Source of the DNA: Paenibacillus kyungheensis
GTDB lineage: Bacteria; Bacillota; Bacilli; Paenibacillales; Paenibacillaceae
Assembly: GCF_028606985.1 (NCBI RefSeq)
Contig: NZ_CP117416.1
Coordinates: 4,837,001-4,901,000, forward strand
Direction: 5' to 3'
DNA: 64,000 nucleotides
Position numbers and translations under genes: made by a program. The notes beneath the pieces were generated by a model that saw nothing but the letters and a program-made list of their open reading frames with translations, did not search any database and was not told the origin of the DNA. The stretch's first letter is position 1, and each line of letters begins with the position of its first letter. This document shows positions 17,143-25,708 of the stretch, in pieces.

Positions 17143-18207
17143 ATGAAGAAAGAAAAAGTGACTATTCAGGATATTGCAGACGCTCTAAATATATCCCGCA
17201 ATACCGCTTCCAAAGCTATTAATGGCAATACAACGATCCCGATTGAAACACGAAATAAAGTCATTCAAAAAGCAGCCGAATTAAAATATAAACAATTTGC
17301 TTATGTAGAATCTGACTATTTAATGCCCAAGTCTACCGGTAATGTCGCTCTGTTAACGTCAAGTCTGCCTAACAATTCGCATTTTGGTTCTTTTCTGATT
17401 AGTGGATTTGAAAAGCGAATGAGTATGGAAGGATATACGATCTCTATTCATATTGTGCGTGAAGCAGATATTCAGTCCTTGACGTTACCTAACAATTTTG
17501 AAGCTTCCAAAATGGATGGTATTATTTGTATCGAATTATTTGATAGCGATTACAGTAAAAAGATCACCAGTCTCGGATTGCCTACGATCTTTATTGACTG
17601 TGCAGTCGATCTACCTTCGCCTTCATTACAAGCCGATCTACTCCTTATGGAAAATGAACATAGTGTATACGAAATGACCAAAACGTTAATACAGCAAGGC
17701 CATCAACGAATAGGTTTTGTAGGCGATTATAATCACTGTAAAAGCTTTAACGAACGCTGGATCGGCTTCAATCGAGCTTTGGTAGAGGCAGGGATTGCTT
17801 TGGATCGATCTTGTTGTATTTTGGGTAAAGATAGAGAATTTTTCGAGGAAAAAGATTGGATCGATCGTCACTTCAAAGCGATGTCTCACAAACCTTCTGC
17901 TTTTGTATGTACGAATGATTTTATCGCTGTTCATCTTGTACAAGTACTCAAAGCCAATCAAATAAAAATACCTGAAGACATATCGGTCTGTGCTTTTGAT
18001 GATGCTTCAGAATCTCGGATTGTCGATCCTCCTTTAACTACAGTGCACATCTTTAGTACTGATATGGGAATCAATGCCGCAGAAACATTGTTAGCTCGTA
18101 TCAAAAATCCGAATCGTCCGTATCAAATATCGCATGTACAGACTCATCCTATTTTTCGTGAATCTTCGGCTGTACTGCATCAATCATCGCTTCCATCTCA
18201 ATCTTAA
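17143..18207 (+). CDS. LacI-family transcriptional regulator of the fructan locus
   Basis: 354 residues from ATG 17143, 10 bases after AAAGGTGG; the in-frame ATG at 17116 lies before that site. Residues 4-55 are the LacI helix-turn-helix and hinge (VTIQDIADALNISRNTASKAING). The periplasmic-binding-like effector domain follows, with HQRIGFVGD, KPSAFVCTNDFIA and VCAFDDASESRIVDPPLTTV. Divergent from the importer operon, so it most likely represses it until a fructose-containing ligand appears. The hinge residues NTAS differ from the usual SxxTVSRALN pattern, suggesting a non-standard operator. Confidence 0.9.
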   Translation: MKKEKVTIQDIADALNISRNTASKAINGNTTIPIETRNKVIQKAAELKYKQFAYVESDYLMPKSTGNVALLTSSLPNNSHFGSFLISGFEKRMSMEGYTISIHIVREADIQSLTLPNNFEASKMDGIICIELFDSDYSKKITSLGLPTIFIDCAVDLPSPSLQADLLLMENEHSVYEMTKTLIQQGHQRIGFVGDYNHCKSFNERWIGFNRALVEAGIALDRSCCILGKDREFFEEKDWIDRHFKAMSHKPSAFVCTNDFIAVHLVQVLKANQIKIPEDISVCAFDDASESRIVDPPLTTVHIFSTDMGINAAETLLARIKNPNRPYQISHVQTHPIFRESSAVLHQSSLPSQS

Positions 18208-18209
18208 GC

Positions 18210-18257
18210 AAAAAGCTTGCAACGACCCTTTAAACAAGGATCAGTGCAAGCTTTTTT
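18210..18257 (+). terminator. Terminator after lacI
   Basis: AAAAAGCTTGCA pairs with TGCAAGCTTTTTT; an inner CCTT/AAGG stem is possible. Six T residues close it. Confidence 0.85.
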
Positions 18258-18292
18258 GGTTATTCTATATTCAAATCTAATCTGTATCACAA

Positions 18293-19006
18293 TCAATCAG
18301 CAGAAGCAGGTTGTTCGGTCCATGTGAAATTGATCTGATTATAATTCGGTTGATTTGGTAATGGATTGCCTTGAATCGAAATTCCGTAACTTCCTTCTAC
18401 TTCTCCTACAATACTTAATGAATCGGAATCAATAATCGAGTTGGTCTCATTTAATCCTTGTCCCTCAAAATAGGTCTGATAAGCGTTGCCCAAAGTCACC
18501 AGATCTTCCTGGGTAGTATAAATAATAAACGATTGCTTTTCTCCATTACCAGCCAGATCTTCATTCACACTTGTGGCATGCGCATCCGATGGAAACGGAA
18601 TATCTTGCGGTAAATACTTGGTTGGAAATACCTGTGTCGTCATCGTAATCGGTGCAGTATTCATACTTGTATTCGCAGAGGTTGTGCTGGTTGTTCCATT
18701 TGCAGTACTGGTTGGTGGTGTAGAATTGATAACCACTTGATTAGCTGTAGCATCATATTTGACTCCCACTTGAAGGGCATCTGCTATAGAACGTACAGGA
18801 AGATACGTTGTGCCTTGATACGTGATCGGTGCTAATGTCTGTCCATTCGCTGTTGGCGTATATGCACTTCCATTGACTTGAATCGAAAGACCGTTATTAA
18901 GATAAGCACTTATCGATTGCAAATTAGCTCCTGCATAGACTCCTGTTGATCCAATCAGTGTTGCTCCTGCTATACAAGCGGTAACGATCCATTTACGTGA
19001 AATCAT
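18293..19006 (-). CDS. Secreted stalk-domain protein, paralogue of 8183-9064
   Basis: 237 residues, AAGGAGG ribosome binding site. Signal peptide about 1-25 (VYA-G), stalk domain at about 28-95 (ITYQGTTYLPVRSIADAL), a short Ser/Thr/Asn linker (much shorter than in the paralogue) and the same unnamed C-terminal region (KYLPQDIPFPSDA, LVTLGNAYQTYF, YGISIQGNPLPNQPNYNQI). Same strand, same promoter sequence and same 5' UTR hairpin position as the paralogue, indicating duplication with the control region. Function unknown. Confidence 0.75.
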   Translation of the reverse strand: MISRKWIVTACIAGATLIGSTGVYAGANLQSISAYLNNGLSIQVNGSAYTPTANGQTLAPITYQGTTYLPVRSIADALQVGVKYDATANQVVINSTPPTSTANGTTSTTSANTSMNTAPITMTTQVFPTKYLPQDIPFPSDAHATSVNEDLAGNGEKQSFIIYTTQEDLVTLGNAYQTYFEGQGLNETNSIIDSDSLSIVGEVEGSYGISIQGNPLPNQPNYNQINFTWTEQPASAD

Positions 19007-19018
19007 TCATATCCTCCT

Positions 19019-19080
19019 TATGATATATAACGTTATATATCATATCGGACAATCAGCTTTACCTAATTATATGTTATATA
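19019..19080 (-). promoter_or_regulatory. Promoter and 26-bp perfect palindrome before stalk-domain paralogue
   Basis: TATGATATATAACGTTATATATCATA (19019-19044) is a perfect 26-bp palindrome ending directly at the AAGGAGG ribosome binding site. A TATAAT -10 box (19071-19066) lies within TATAACATATAATT, identical to the one before 8183-9064. In RNA the palindrome forms a stem-loop at the start of the leader. Confidence 0.6.
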
Positions 19081-19142
19081 TGGTTTTTTTAACCATTTTC
19101 TAAAAAGACGATTGTTGTTGCTATACAACATTACATTCAAGC

Positions 19143-19385
19143 TTATTCTTCTCGATTGCGTTGGTGTCGCTCAATCTGTTCTCTCATATGACGATCATAT
19201 CCATTTTGGTGCATCCACACACTATTATTAACTTGTGCAATCTGCCCGATCCCAAATAAAATGCTGATCACCAGAAAAATTAAACCGTAGGCATACATAA
19301 AATATCCCATATAAAAGCACGTTATAATTCCGATAAAAACAATAATGGATAATCCCCATAATATCCGGCGCATGACTTTTTTCAT
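19143..19385 (-). CDS. Small membrane protein of unknown function
   Basis: 80 residues, ribosome binding site AAGGAG. Two hydrophobic helices (about 9-27 and 31-50) follow a basic N-terminus; the C-terminal 25 residues are strongly charged (MREQIERHQRNREE), predicted to face the cytoplasm. No family recognised. It stands alone between the stalk-domain gene and kimA. Confidence 0.6.
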   Translation of the reverse strand: MKKVMRRILWGLSIIVFIGIITCFYMGYFMYAYGLIFLVISILFGIGQIAQVNNSVWMHQNGYDRHMREQIERHQRNREE

Positions 19386-19678
19386 ATAGTTCTCCTTGCT
19401 ATTTTTGTATGATCTCTTAATGTCTTATATACGAAGATAGAAGTAGGATGGGTTCAAAATATCGCTTTGTATATTTTTACTTATAAAATTTGTTTAAAAT
19501 AGGTGATGACTTTTTACAAAGCTAGAGTATAATGATATACGCTTGCCTAAAAAGCTAGCTTAAACAAGCATTATTTGCTGTGCTTGATTCGTAGGAAATG
19601 CGTGTATATAAAACGTAAATTGATTAGTCTTTCTAAATGCTAAAATTCTAAATTTCAAGAAATGAAGGTGTGCACAAG
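19386..19678 (+). promoter_or_regulatory. kimA upstream region with TATAAT -10 box
   Basis: A strong -10 box TATAAT lies at 19528-19533, giving a leader of about 140 bases. The -35 is poor. The leader contains a small stem GCTTG/CAAGC (about 19541-19569) but none of the conserved blocks of the ydaO (c-di-AMP) riboswitch that precedes kimA in B. subtilis, as far as I can see. Confidence 0.45.
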
Positions 19679-21496
19679 ATGTTGGGTAAGTTCAAGCGTA
19701 TATTAATCGGAAGGCCGATGAAGTCAGCAGAACTTGAAGCTGAAAAATTAGGTCGGCTTAAAGCACTAGCAATTCTTTCTTCCGATGCGCTATCCTCGGT
19801 GGCATACGGAACAGAGCAAATTTTGCTAGTCCTCATGGTTGCTGGATTTGCTGCTTTGTGGTATTCGGTTCCAATCTCGATCGCGGTGCTTGGTTTGTTG
19901 GTTATTTTAATTATTTCGTATCGCCAAACGATTTTTGCGTATCCAGCAGGTGGTGGTGCGTACATTGTAGCCAAGGATAATATCGGTAAAGCCCCCAGCT
20001 TAATAGCCGGTGGATCGTTACTTGTTGATTATATCCTAACTGTAGCCGTAAGTTCATCCGCCGGAACAGATGCAATTACTTCTGCTTTTCCAGTATTGCA
20101 TGATCACCGGGTTCTGATCGCGCTCGTGATGATCGTATTCTTAACGATTATGAATCTACGTGGTGTAACTGAATCTGCATCTGTACTCGCTATTCCTATT
20201 TATTTATTTGTTGTCGCTATTTTTGTACTGATTATTACAGGAGTTATTCGTTACTTTACAGGCGGAATCGAAGCCGCTGCTCCGCAATTTGATAGTACAG
20301 TCTCGAATGTAAGTCTATTCTTATTGCTCAAAGCATTTAGCTCGGGTTGTTCGGCACTGACAGGGGTAGAAGCTGTATCTAATGCTATTCCTAACTTCCG
20401 TAAGCCTGCTGAGAAAAATGCAGCTGCTACACTTCTAATGATGGGTATTATTTTGGGTGCTATGTTTATCGGAATTACATTGCTTGCTTACTGGTATGGT
20501 ATTCATCCAAGTGCAACCGAAACGGTTATTTCTCAAATTGCCCGAATGACGTTTGGTCATGGGACACTGTATTATGTGATTCAAGGTGTCACTGCACTGA
20601 TTCTATTCCTTGCAGCCAATACAGCGTACTCTGCGTTCCCACTACTTGCCTTTATGTTAGCAAAAGATAAATATATGCCACATATGTTTATGGTACGTGG
20701 TGATCGTCTAGGTTTCTCTAACGGTATTATTATTTTGAGTCTATTATCTGCTTTGTTAGTTATTGTATTTAAAGGAGACACTGAGAATCTTATTCCACTG
20801 TATGCGGTTGGTGTATTTATTCCATTTACCTTATCACAATTAGGAATGATGATTCGCTGGATTCGTCTCAAGCCATCGAACTGGGGATTGAAGTTAACGA
20901 TTAACACTGTCGGTATGTTAACGACATTATCGATCACATTGATCTTTATTTTCACCAAGTTCTCGCAAGTATGGGTTATCTTTCTGTTCTTACCGTTCGT
21001 GGTATATATTTTCTACAAAATCTATACGCATTATGAAAATACAGCAGAACAATTACGTATCGATATCAAAGTCGATAAGCCTGAAGTCAAAGGAAATACG
21101 ATTATTATTCCAGTTGCCGGCATTACACGTGTAGTGATGAACACGATCAGCTATGCGAAGACGTTATCTCCTAATGTCGTTGCTGTCTATGTTGGTTTCG
21201 ATGATGAAGCGATTCATAAGATGGAGCAGAAATGGGAAGAATGGAATCCAGGTGTACGTCTGATTGTACTGAAATCACGTTACCGCAGTATTCTAGGTCC
21301 TTTACGTCGCTTTATTGATACCGTTGAATGGAAAACATCAGCAACCGATCATATTACCGTCCTGATTCCACAGTTTGTCACTCATCACTGGTGGGAAACG
21401 ATTTTGCATAATCAGACCAGTCTATTGATGCGTGCTTATCTGATTAACTACAAAGACGTTGTTGTTGCGACTGTTCCATACCATTTGAATAAATAG
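19679..21496 (+). CDS. kimA: KimA-type high-affinity potassium importer (YdaO family)
   Basis: 605 residues from ATG 19679 (AAGG ten bases upstream; the in-frame GTG at 19670 is too close). Twelve helices of the APC/KUP superfamily span about 25-455. Signature stretches match KimA throughout: LAILSSDALSSVAYGTEQIL, YPAGGGAYIVAKDN, LLVDYILTVAVSSSAGTDA, SGCSALTGVEAVSNAIP and VRGDRLGFSNGII. A soluble C-terminal domain (about 460-605) ends VATVPYHLNK. In B. subtilis the homodimer imports K+ with H+ and is inhibited by c-di-AMP. It is a single-gene unit. Confidence 0.92.
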   Translation: MLGKFKRILIGRPMKSAELEAEKLGRLKALAILSSDALSSVAYGTEQILLVLMVAGFAALWYSVPISIAVLGLLVILIISYRQTIFAYPAGGGAYIVAKDNIGKAPSLIAGGSLLVDYILTVAVSSSAGTDAITSAFPVLHDHRVLIALVMIVFLTIMNLRGVTESASVLAIPIYLFVVAIFVLIITGVIRYFTGGIEAAAPQFDSTVSNVSLFLLLKAFSSGCSALTGVEAVSNAIPNFRKPAEKNAAATLLMMGIILGAMFIGITLLAYWYGIHPSATETVISQIARMTFGHGTLYYVIQGVTALILFLAANTAYSAFPLLAFMLAKDKYMPHMFMVRGDRLGFSNGIIILSLLSALLVIVFKGDTENLIPLYAVGVFIPFTLSQLGMMIRWIRLKPSNWGLKLTINTVGMLTTLSITLIFIFTKFSQVWVIFLFLPFVVYIFYKIYTHYENTAEQLRIDIKVDKPEVKGNTIIIPVAGITRVVMNTISYAKTLSPNVVAVYVGFDDEAIHKMEQKWEEWNPGVRLIVLKSRYRSILGPLRRFIDTVEWKTSATDHITVLIPQFVTHHWWETILHNQTSLLMRAYLINYKDVVVATVPYHLNK

Positions 21497-21530
21497 ACTG
21501 TACAATGGTTGAGCGACTCCGCTACATGAT

Positions 21531-21650
21531 CGATATTGTTCTTATCGTCGCTTGTTGTCAATCGATATCTGGAATAACCGCTCGGGCGGTACATATCGAT
21601 TGACAAAGGCGATCGCTTCGCTCTTTCAGAATAATATCGCTCCCTCCGCT
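21531..21650 (+). repeat. Structured intergenic element, copy A
   Basis: Contains a perfect 14-bp stem TTGTCAATCGATAT (21555-21568) and ATATCGATTGACAA (21593-21606), capped by an inner ACCGC-TCGG-GCGGT hairpin (21577-21590) with an 8-base bulge on the 5' side. It is followed by GCGATCGCTTCGCTCTTTCAG and an ATATCGCTCCCTCCGCT tail. CGATATT near the start (21531) can pair with AATATCG in the tail. Copy B at 59411-59580 has the same layout, a nearly identical 3' block and entirely different but equally paired stem sequences. It could be a small RNA, a REP/MITE-like element or a processing signal. Confidence 0.65.
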
Positions 21651-21733
21651 TTGAAGGTCTTTGCAACAAGTATTTTATCTTCTATTTGGGTAGAGTAGAC
21701 GTTAAAAAATAAAACATCTACAGAGCTCAAAAT

Positions 21734-21773
21734 AAAAAGAGGTAGATCCCTTAGACGGGGTCTGCCTCTTTTT
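21734..21773. terminator. Bidirectional terminator between kimA and EamA gene
   Basis: AAAAAGAGGTAGATCCC and GGGGTCTGCCTCTTTTTT form the stem; T-runs occur on both sides. On the minus strand the left arm overlaps the last codons and stop of the EamA gene. Confidence 0.85.
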
Positions 21774-22638
21774 TGGGTTTATTGAAGTTCCAATTGACTA
21801 GAAAGATGCCGAGGAATACAAAAATACCACCGATATAGACGTACCATTGAACTTGTTCGCCAAGTAGTAACCAGCCGGAGAGTACGCCGAAGAATGGTGC
21901 TAGAAATAGAAAAGCACTGGTCTGAGCAGCATCGCCTTTACCCAGCACATAAAACCAACCTGCAAATTGAACGATAGAAGCCATAATAGCTAACCATAAT
22001 AAAATATCTGTAGAGATTAGATTCCATTCAAAATATGGCTGTTCCAGTACAAGACTAAGTAGTAACAATAGTATTCCACCACATAACATCTGATAAGCAG
22101 TCAGTACCCAGACATTACATATGCCTGACCAGCGCTTCATCAGTAGAGTAGCAATCGCCCATGAGCAGGCTCCTATTACTCCTAGAATCGTGCCTGACTT
22201 TAATTGCATATTAAGCCCCATTGTGATGGCTACACCGAGTACACCTAGGACTACACCGAGCCATTGTGTCCAACGGTAACGAGCACGTAAAAGCAATGAA
22301 CCGAACACAACCACTAGCAATGGATTGGTAAATATTAAAATAGAAGATTCGCCAGCAGTAATCGTACGTAGGCTGAGAAATGTACATGCCATTACGCCTG
22401 TTGTCTGTAGTGTACCTATAATAGCTATTTTTCCCCAATCGATTGAACGTTTGGGTACAGGCAAGCCTCGCAGTGATACGATCAAGGTCATTAATCCACC
22501 TGCTATCAGAAATCGTAACGATACTAGAAATAAGGGCGAACTGTAATGTAAGCCTATTTTACCGACAGCAAAAGAAGAACCCATCAAAAAAGTAGTCAGC
22601 AGAATAATCAATAAAAAGGCAATTGGATGGATTTTCAC
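21751..22638 (-). CDS. EamA/DMT family transporter (RhaT-like)
   Basis: 295 residues from GTG 22638 (AAAGGAAG 7 bases upstream). Ten helices in two EamA repeats (about 10-140 and 155-285), with PLFLVSLRFLIAGG and ESSILIFTNPLLVVVFGSLLL in the first and AGWFYVLGKGDAAQTSAFLFLAPFFGV in the second. Probably an exporter of amino acids or other metabolites; substrate unreadable. The terminator stem overlaps its stop codon. A hypothetical gene lies 32 bases upstream on the same strand and may be co-transcribed. Confidence 0.88.
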   Translation of the reverse strand: MKIHPIAFLLIILLTTFLMGSSFAVGKIGLHYSSPLFLVSLRFLIAGGLMTLIVSLRGLPVPKRSIDWGKIAIIGTLQTTGVMACTFLSLRTITAGESSILIFTNPLLVVVFGSLLLRARYRWTQWLGVVLGVLGVAITMGLNMQLKSGTILGVIGACSWAIATLLMKRWSGICNVWVLTAYQMLCGGILLLLLSLVLEQPYFEWNLISTDILLWLAIMASIVQFAGWFYVLGKGDAAQTSAFLFLAPFFGVLSGWLLLGEQVQWYVYIGGIFVFLGIFLVNWNFNKPKKEADPV

Positions 22639-22670
22639 GCGGTTTCTTCCTTTCTGCGCTATAAAATATG

Positions 22671-23075
22671 CTATTCTGTTACCTTATTTTCATTTTTTTC
22701 TACATCATGTATCTTCTCCACCCACACCATATACCAATTCGGTGTAGCCTCATAATCGATATCGGTATAGATGCGATGAGTGGCTTCTCTGATCGTCTGT
22801 AATCGAAGCAATTGAAAAGCTAATGTTTCTGCCATTTTAGGATCATGGCTACGGTAGCCATCATAACATTTGCCGATTTCATTATATGCTCCACTACTGA
22901 TCCATTCGTATGCTTCTCGCTGCGTTTCAAACGCTACGGTTTCCTCTGCCCAGCGAATCCAATCGGCTTTATATTTAGGTGGTTGATCAAAAGGTGAAGC
23001 TTGATTCATGCGAATTTCTTCGCGGTAATGATAGCCCTGATCTGCTGGTTTGGGAGGTTGATCCGATGGATTCAT
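22671..23075 (-). CDS. Hypothetical cytoplasmic protein
   Basis: 134 residues, AAAGGAG ribosome binding site 7 bases from ATG. The first 40 residues are rich in Pro, Gln and Asp and look disordered. The rest is a helical, acidic, aromatic-rich domain (YKADWIRWAEETVAFETQRE, then WYMVWVEKIHDVEK). No family recognised, no signal peptide or membrane segment. It is probably transcribed with the downstream EamA exporter gene. Confidence 0.6.
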   Translation of the reverse strand: MNPSDQPPKPADQGYHYREEIRMNQASPFDQPPKYKADWIRWAEETVAFETQREAYEWISSGAYNEIGKCYDGYRSHDPKMAETLAFQLLRLQTIREATHRIYTDIDYEATPNWYMVWVEKIHDVEKNENKVTE

Positions 23076-23254
23076 AGGTGTCTCCTTTCTAAGATATATC
23101 TTTTAGAATTTGAATTTTATGGCATTTTACGATGACTATCCTGTTACTTTGCCATGACTATATTGTTGTTTTACAAGTGACTGCAATCTATTGAATAATG
23201 TTTCTAGACGATATGTTCTCGTCCATTCAATCTATATATTTCTGGAGGCAACCT

Positions 23255-23779
23255 ATGATGAAAAATACAAAAACAATCAAAATCATGCTCACTTCTGTTA
23301 TGGCTTTATCGCTTACGATCCCTGCATTATCATCTGTTTCTGCACAAGCCAATACGACTACCAAGTCTATTTCTACCCAAGCAACAACTAAGACGAAAGT
23401 CGACAAACTCACGCCTGAACAAGAAAAAAGTCTGGTTGATATTGCTGGATTTGATAATGTAAAACAATTTACTGGATTTTATAACAATCTTCGTCGTTCT
23501 GTCGCTAAAAATGATAAAGAAGCGGTAGCTAATCGTATCTCTTACCCTTTGTCAGTCTATAGCAATAATCACCAACGCAAAATTTTGAACAAAAAACAAT
23601 TTATTGCTGAATACGATACAATTATGACTGCGAAAACGAAAAAAGCATTAGCTGATCAACGCTTAGATAATCTATTTATTCGTGATCAAGGTGTCAAGAT
23701 TGGTAGTGGCGAAATGTGGATAGCTATGTTAGATGATAAACCAGGTGTATATACTATTAATCAAAATTTACATGATTAA
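23255..23779 (+). CDS. Small secreted protein, tandem copy 1 (NTF2-like fold suspected)
   Basis: 174 residues from ATG 23255, 6 bases after TGGAGG; upstream in-frame codons lack a ribosome binding site, and this start gives the same length as copy 2. Signal peptide about 1-31 (SVSA-QA), a Thr-rich linker, then a conserved domain at about 55-170: LTPEQEKSLVDIAGFDNVKQF, DKEAVANRISYPL, KQFIAEYDTIMT, LFIRDQGVKIGSGEMWIA. The YPL ... F...YD ... IG.GE.WI pattern is common in small exported proteins with an NTF2-like alpha+beta fold; this is inference. Function unknown. Confidence 0.7.
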   Translation: MMKNTKTIKIMLTSVMALSLTIPALSSVSAQANTTTKSISTQATTKTKVDKLTPEQEKSLVDIAGFDNVKQFTGFYNNLRRSVAKNDKEAVANRISYPLSVYSNNHQRKILNKKQFIAEYDTIMTAKTKKALADQRLDNLFIRDQGVKIGSGEMWIAMLDDKPGVYTINQNLHD

Positions 23780-23984
23780 TCATCCATAGAAAAGCTTTGC
23801 CTATAAGAAGCGTATTTCTATACTTAACGAAGCTAGCTATAAATAGCTCTATACTAAGATCCTTCTTTTACTTTGTTATTATTTTACGTTATTGTTATTT
23901 TATAAGTCATTATCATGTAGCCTAAATGAAGTTAGCGTATTGTCATGAGCTTTTGAATATATCAGTCTCTAGGAGGTATGAATA

Positions 23985-24509
23985 ATGAATATCAAAAAAG
24001 GAATAACAATCGTGATGACTTCTGTATTAGCTGGATCTATTGCTATCCCTGCTCTGTCTGTATCAGCACAAGCGGATACAACTACAGCCCCTGTTTCTAC
24101 CGTCGCTTCTACTGAATCTACTGCTACCACCAAAGCAAAAGTAGACAAACTCACCGCCGAGCAGGAAAAACGACTGGTGAGTGTAGCTGGATTTGATAAT
24201 GTCAAACAGTTCACAGGATTTTATGCTAATCTGCGTCGTGCAGTAGCCAATGGAAATAAAGAAGCGGTAGCGAATCGTATTTCTTACCCGCTGGTGATCA
24301 ATAGCAATAACAAAAAAAGAAGTATTCTTAATCAGTCTCAATTTATAAAAGAATACAATACGATTATGACTGCTAAAGTTAAAAAAGCATTAGCCAACCA
24401 ACGTCTCGATAAATTGTTTATACGTGATATGGGTGTCATGATTGGCGATGGCGAGATTTGGATCGCTCCGATGAATAATAAGCCTGGTATTTATGCAATT
24501 AATCAATAA
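23985..24509 (+). CDS. Small secreted protein, tandem copy 2
   Basis: 174 residues, AGGAGG ribosome binding site. Signal peptide about 1-26 (SVSA-QA), Thr/Ser linker, then the same domain as copy 1 (DNVKQFTGFYANLRRAVA, KEAVANRISYPLVI, FIKEYNTIMTAKVKKALA, LFIRDMGVMIGDGEIWIA). The mature domains are about 70 percent alike by eye, so the pair is a local duplication; each has its own upstream spacer of about 200 bases. The hairpin at 24525 ends the second transcript. Confidence 0.7.
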   Translation: MNIKKGITIVMTSVLAGSIAIPALSVSAQADTTTAPVSTVASTESTATTKAKVDKLTAEQEKRLVSVAGFDNVKQFTGFYANLRRAVANGNKEAVANRISYPLVINSNNKKRSILNQSQFIKEYNTIMTAKVKKALANQRLDKLFIRDMGVMIGDGEIWIAPMNNKPGIYAINQ

Positions 24510-24524
24510 TCATTTTATGTAATC

Positions 24525-24570
24525 TATACACAGAAAGACCTCCTAGCAGATGGAGGTCTTTCTGTGTATA
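24525..24570. terminator. Convergent terminator hairpin
   Basis: A perfect 19-bp inverted repeat (TATACACAGAAAGACCTCC, loop of 8, reverse complement) between convergent genes. It lacks long T-runs, but its position and stability fit a bidirectional terminator. Confidence 0.75.
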
Positions 24571-24574
24571 CACT

Positions 24575-25531
24575 TTAATTTTTGTAGACTTTGATGATCG
24601 GGGTATTTTTGTCTTTGGTTGCTTTTGACGATTGGCTTGCAAATAACGAACGCAATGTCTCGATATTCGTTAAAATGACACCGATCAGAATAATCATAGC
24701 TCCTAATCCCATTACCCAATTTAGTGGTTCTTTATAGATCAACCATCCAAGTACAAGAGCAATCACTGGCGAAATGTATAACCATGTCGATGGAAATACA
24801 GGATTAGTCCGCGAGATCAGCCAGTAGAATAACGTATGCCCTCCCATAGATCCCAACACGATCAAATACACCATTGAGCCTATCGCCGCTGAATTGAACA
24901 TCGTTTCGATATGTATTTGACTATGCTCGGTAATCAAAGACAACACCAATAACATCCAACCACCATGTATCATTTGAGCTGCATTTTGCGCAATCGGTGA
25001 ACTCCCTTGTAATTTAGAAACTACCTGCTTGGAATACACAGCTCCTGCTGCATAGCCAAATTCCCCTAACACGACAACCAGACAAGCAATTACCCATAGT
25101 GCATGATACTGACCGGATAACCCGGGTAACATCAGCAAAGCGACACCGACTAATCCAATCAGCGCTCCAATAAATGAAATGCTTGGTGCTTTATCTTTCA
25201 ATATCACTGCTCGAATCACTAAAATAATAGCTGGAGCCGTAGCAGACAGAACAGCACCTACGCCGGACGTAATATATTGTTCAGCCCAGTATAAGGCTGC
25301 AAAAGTAAAAAAGGTTAGACCTGACCCTATAAATAGTGTTTCTTTACGTAATAATAAAGAGAAGCTTACCTTTTTACGTGCATACATCCAGATCATTAAG
25401 ATCAATCCAGCGAGTAGAAACCGAACGCCTGCGGAAAAGAAAGGCGGTAATCCTGCATCGACCCCAATCTTAATCGCTAGAAAGGTTGTTCCAAAAATCA
25501 AACACATAATTGCATAACCCAGTAATACCAT
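24575..25531 (-). CDS. EamA/DMT family exporter next to MocR-type regulator
   Basis: 318 residues, GGAGG 8 bases before ATG. Ten helices; first repeat FGTTFLAIKIGVDAGLPPFFSAGVRFLLAG, with GVGAVLSATAPAIILVIRAVIL; second repeat TLFYWLISRTNPVFPSTWLYISPVIALVLGW. The 30-residue tail is polar. Divergent from a GntR-aminotransferase fusion regulator across 177 bases with shared operator-like repeats, so export of an amine or amino acid under that regulator is likely. Distinct from the EamA protein at 21751-22638. Confidence 0.88.
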   Translation of the reverse strand: MVLLGYAIMCLIFGTTFLAIKIGVDAGLPPFFSAGVRFLLAGLILMIWMYARKKVSFSLLLRKETLFIGSGLTFFTFAALYWAEQYITSGVGAVLSATAPAIILVIRAVILKDKAPSISFIGALIGLVGVALLMLPGLSGQYHALWVIACLVVVLGEFGYAAGAVYSKQVVSKLQGSSPIAQNAAQMIHGGWMLLVLSLITEHSQIHIETMFNSAAIGSMVYLIVLGSMGGHTLFYWLISRTNPVFPSTWLYISPVIALVLGWLIYKEPLNWVMGLGAMIILIGVILTNIETLRSLFASQSSKATKDKNTPIIKVYKN

Positions 25532-25547
25532 CTTCCATTCCTCCTCT

Positions 25548-25605
25548 GTGTTCTGTTATTGTAAAGGAACATCAATAGAACAGATGGAATGTCACAGAAC
25601 AGATG
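25548..25605. promoter_or_regulatory. Direct repeats AGAACAGATG, candidate MocR operator
   Basis: AGAACAGATG occurs at 25577-25586 and again at 25596-25605, 19 bases apart (nearly two helical turns). A third, inverted CAGAACA half-site is at 25548-25555. MocR/GabR-type regulators are known to bind direct repeats of this spacing. Confidence 0.55.
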
Positions 25606-25708
25606 ATATGATACAGGGATATATAAGCGTTACACTAGGATACACTTTCTACTCTTGATTGAACTTAATAATCTATGATCTGCTATAGACTCAGAAAGGA
25701 ATGTGGAT

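Noticed and set aside
19670-21496. Amino-acid permease annotation for the APC-type protein
   Set aside because: Full-length similarity to KimA/YdaO, including its soluble C-terminal domain, is much more specific.
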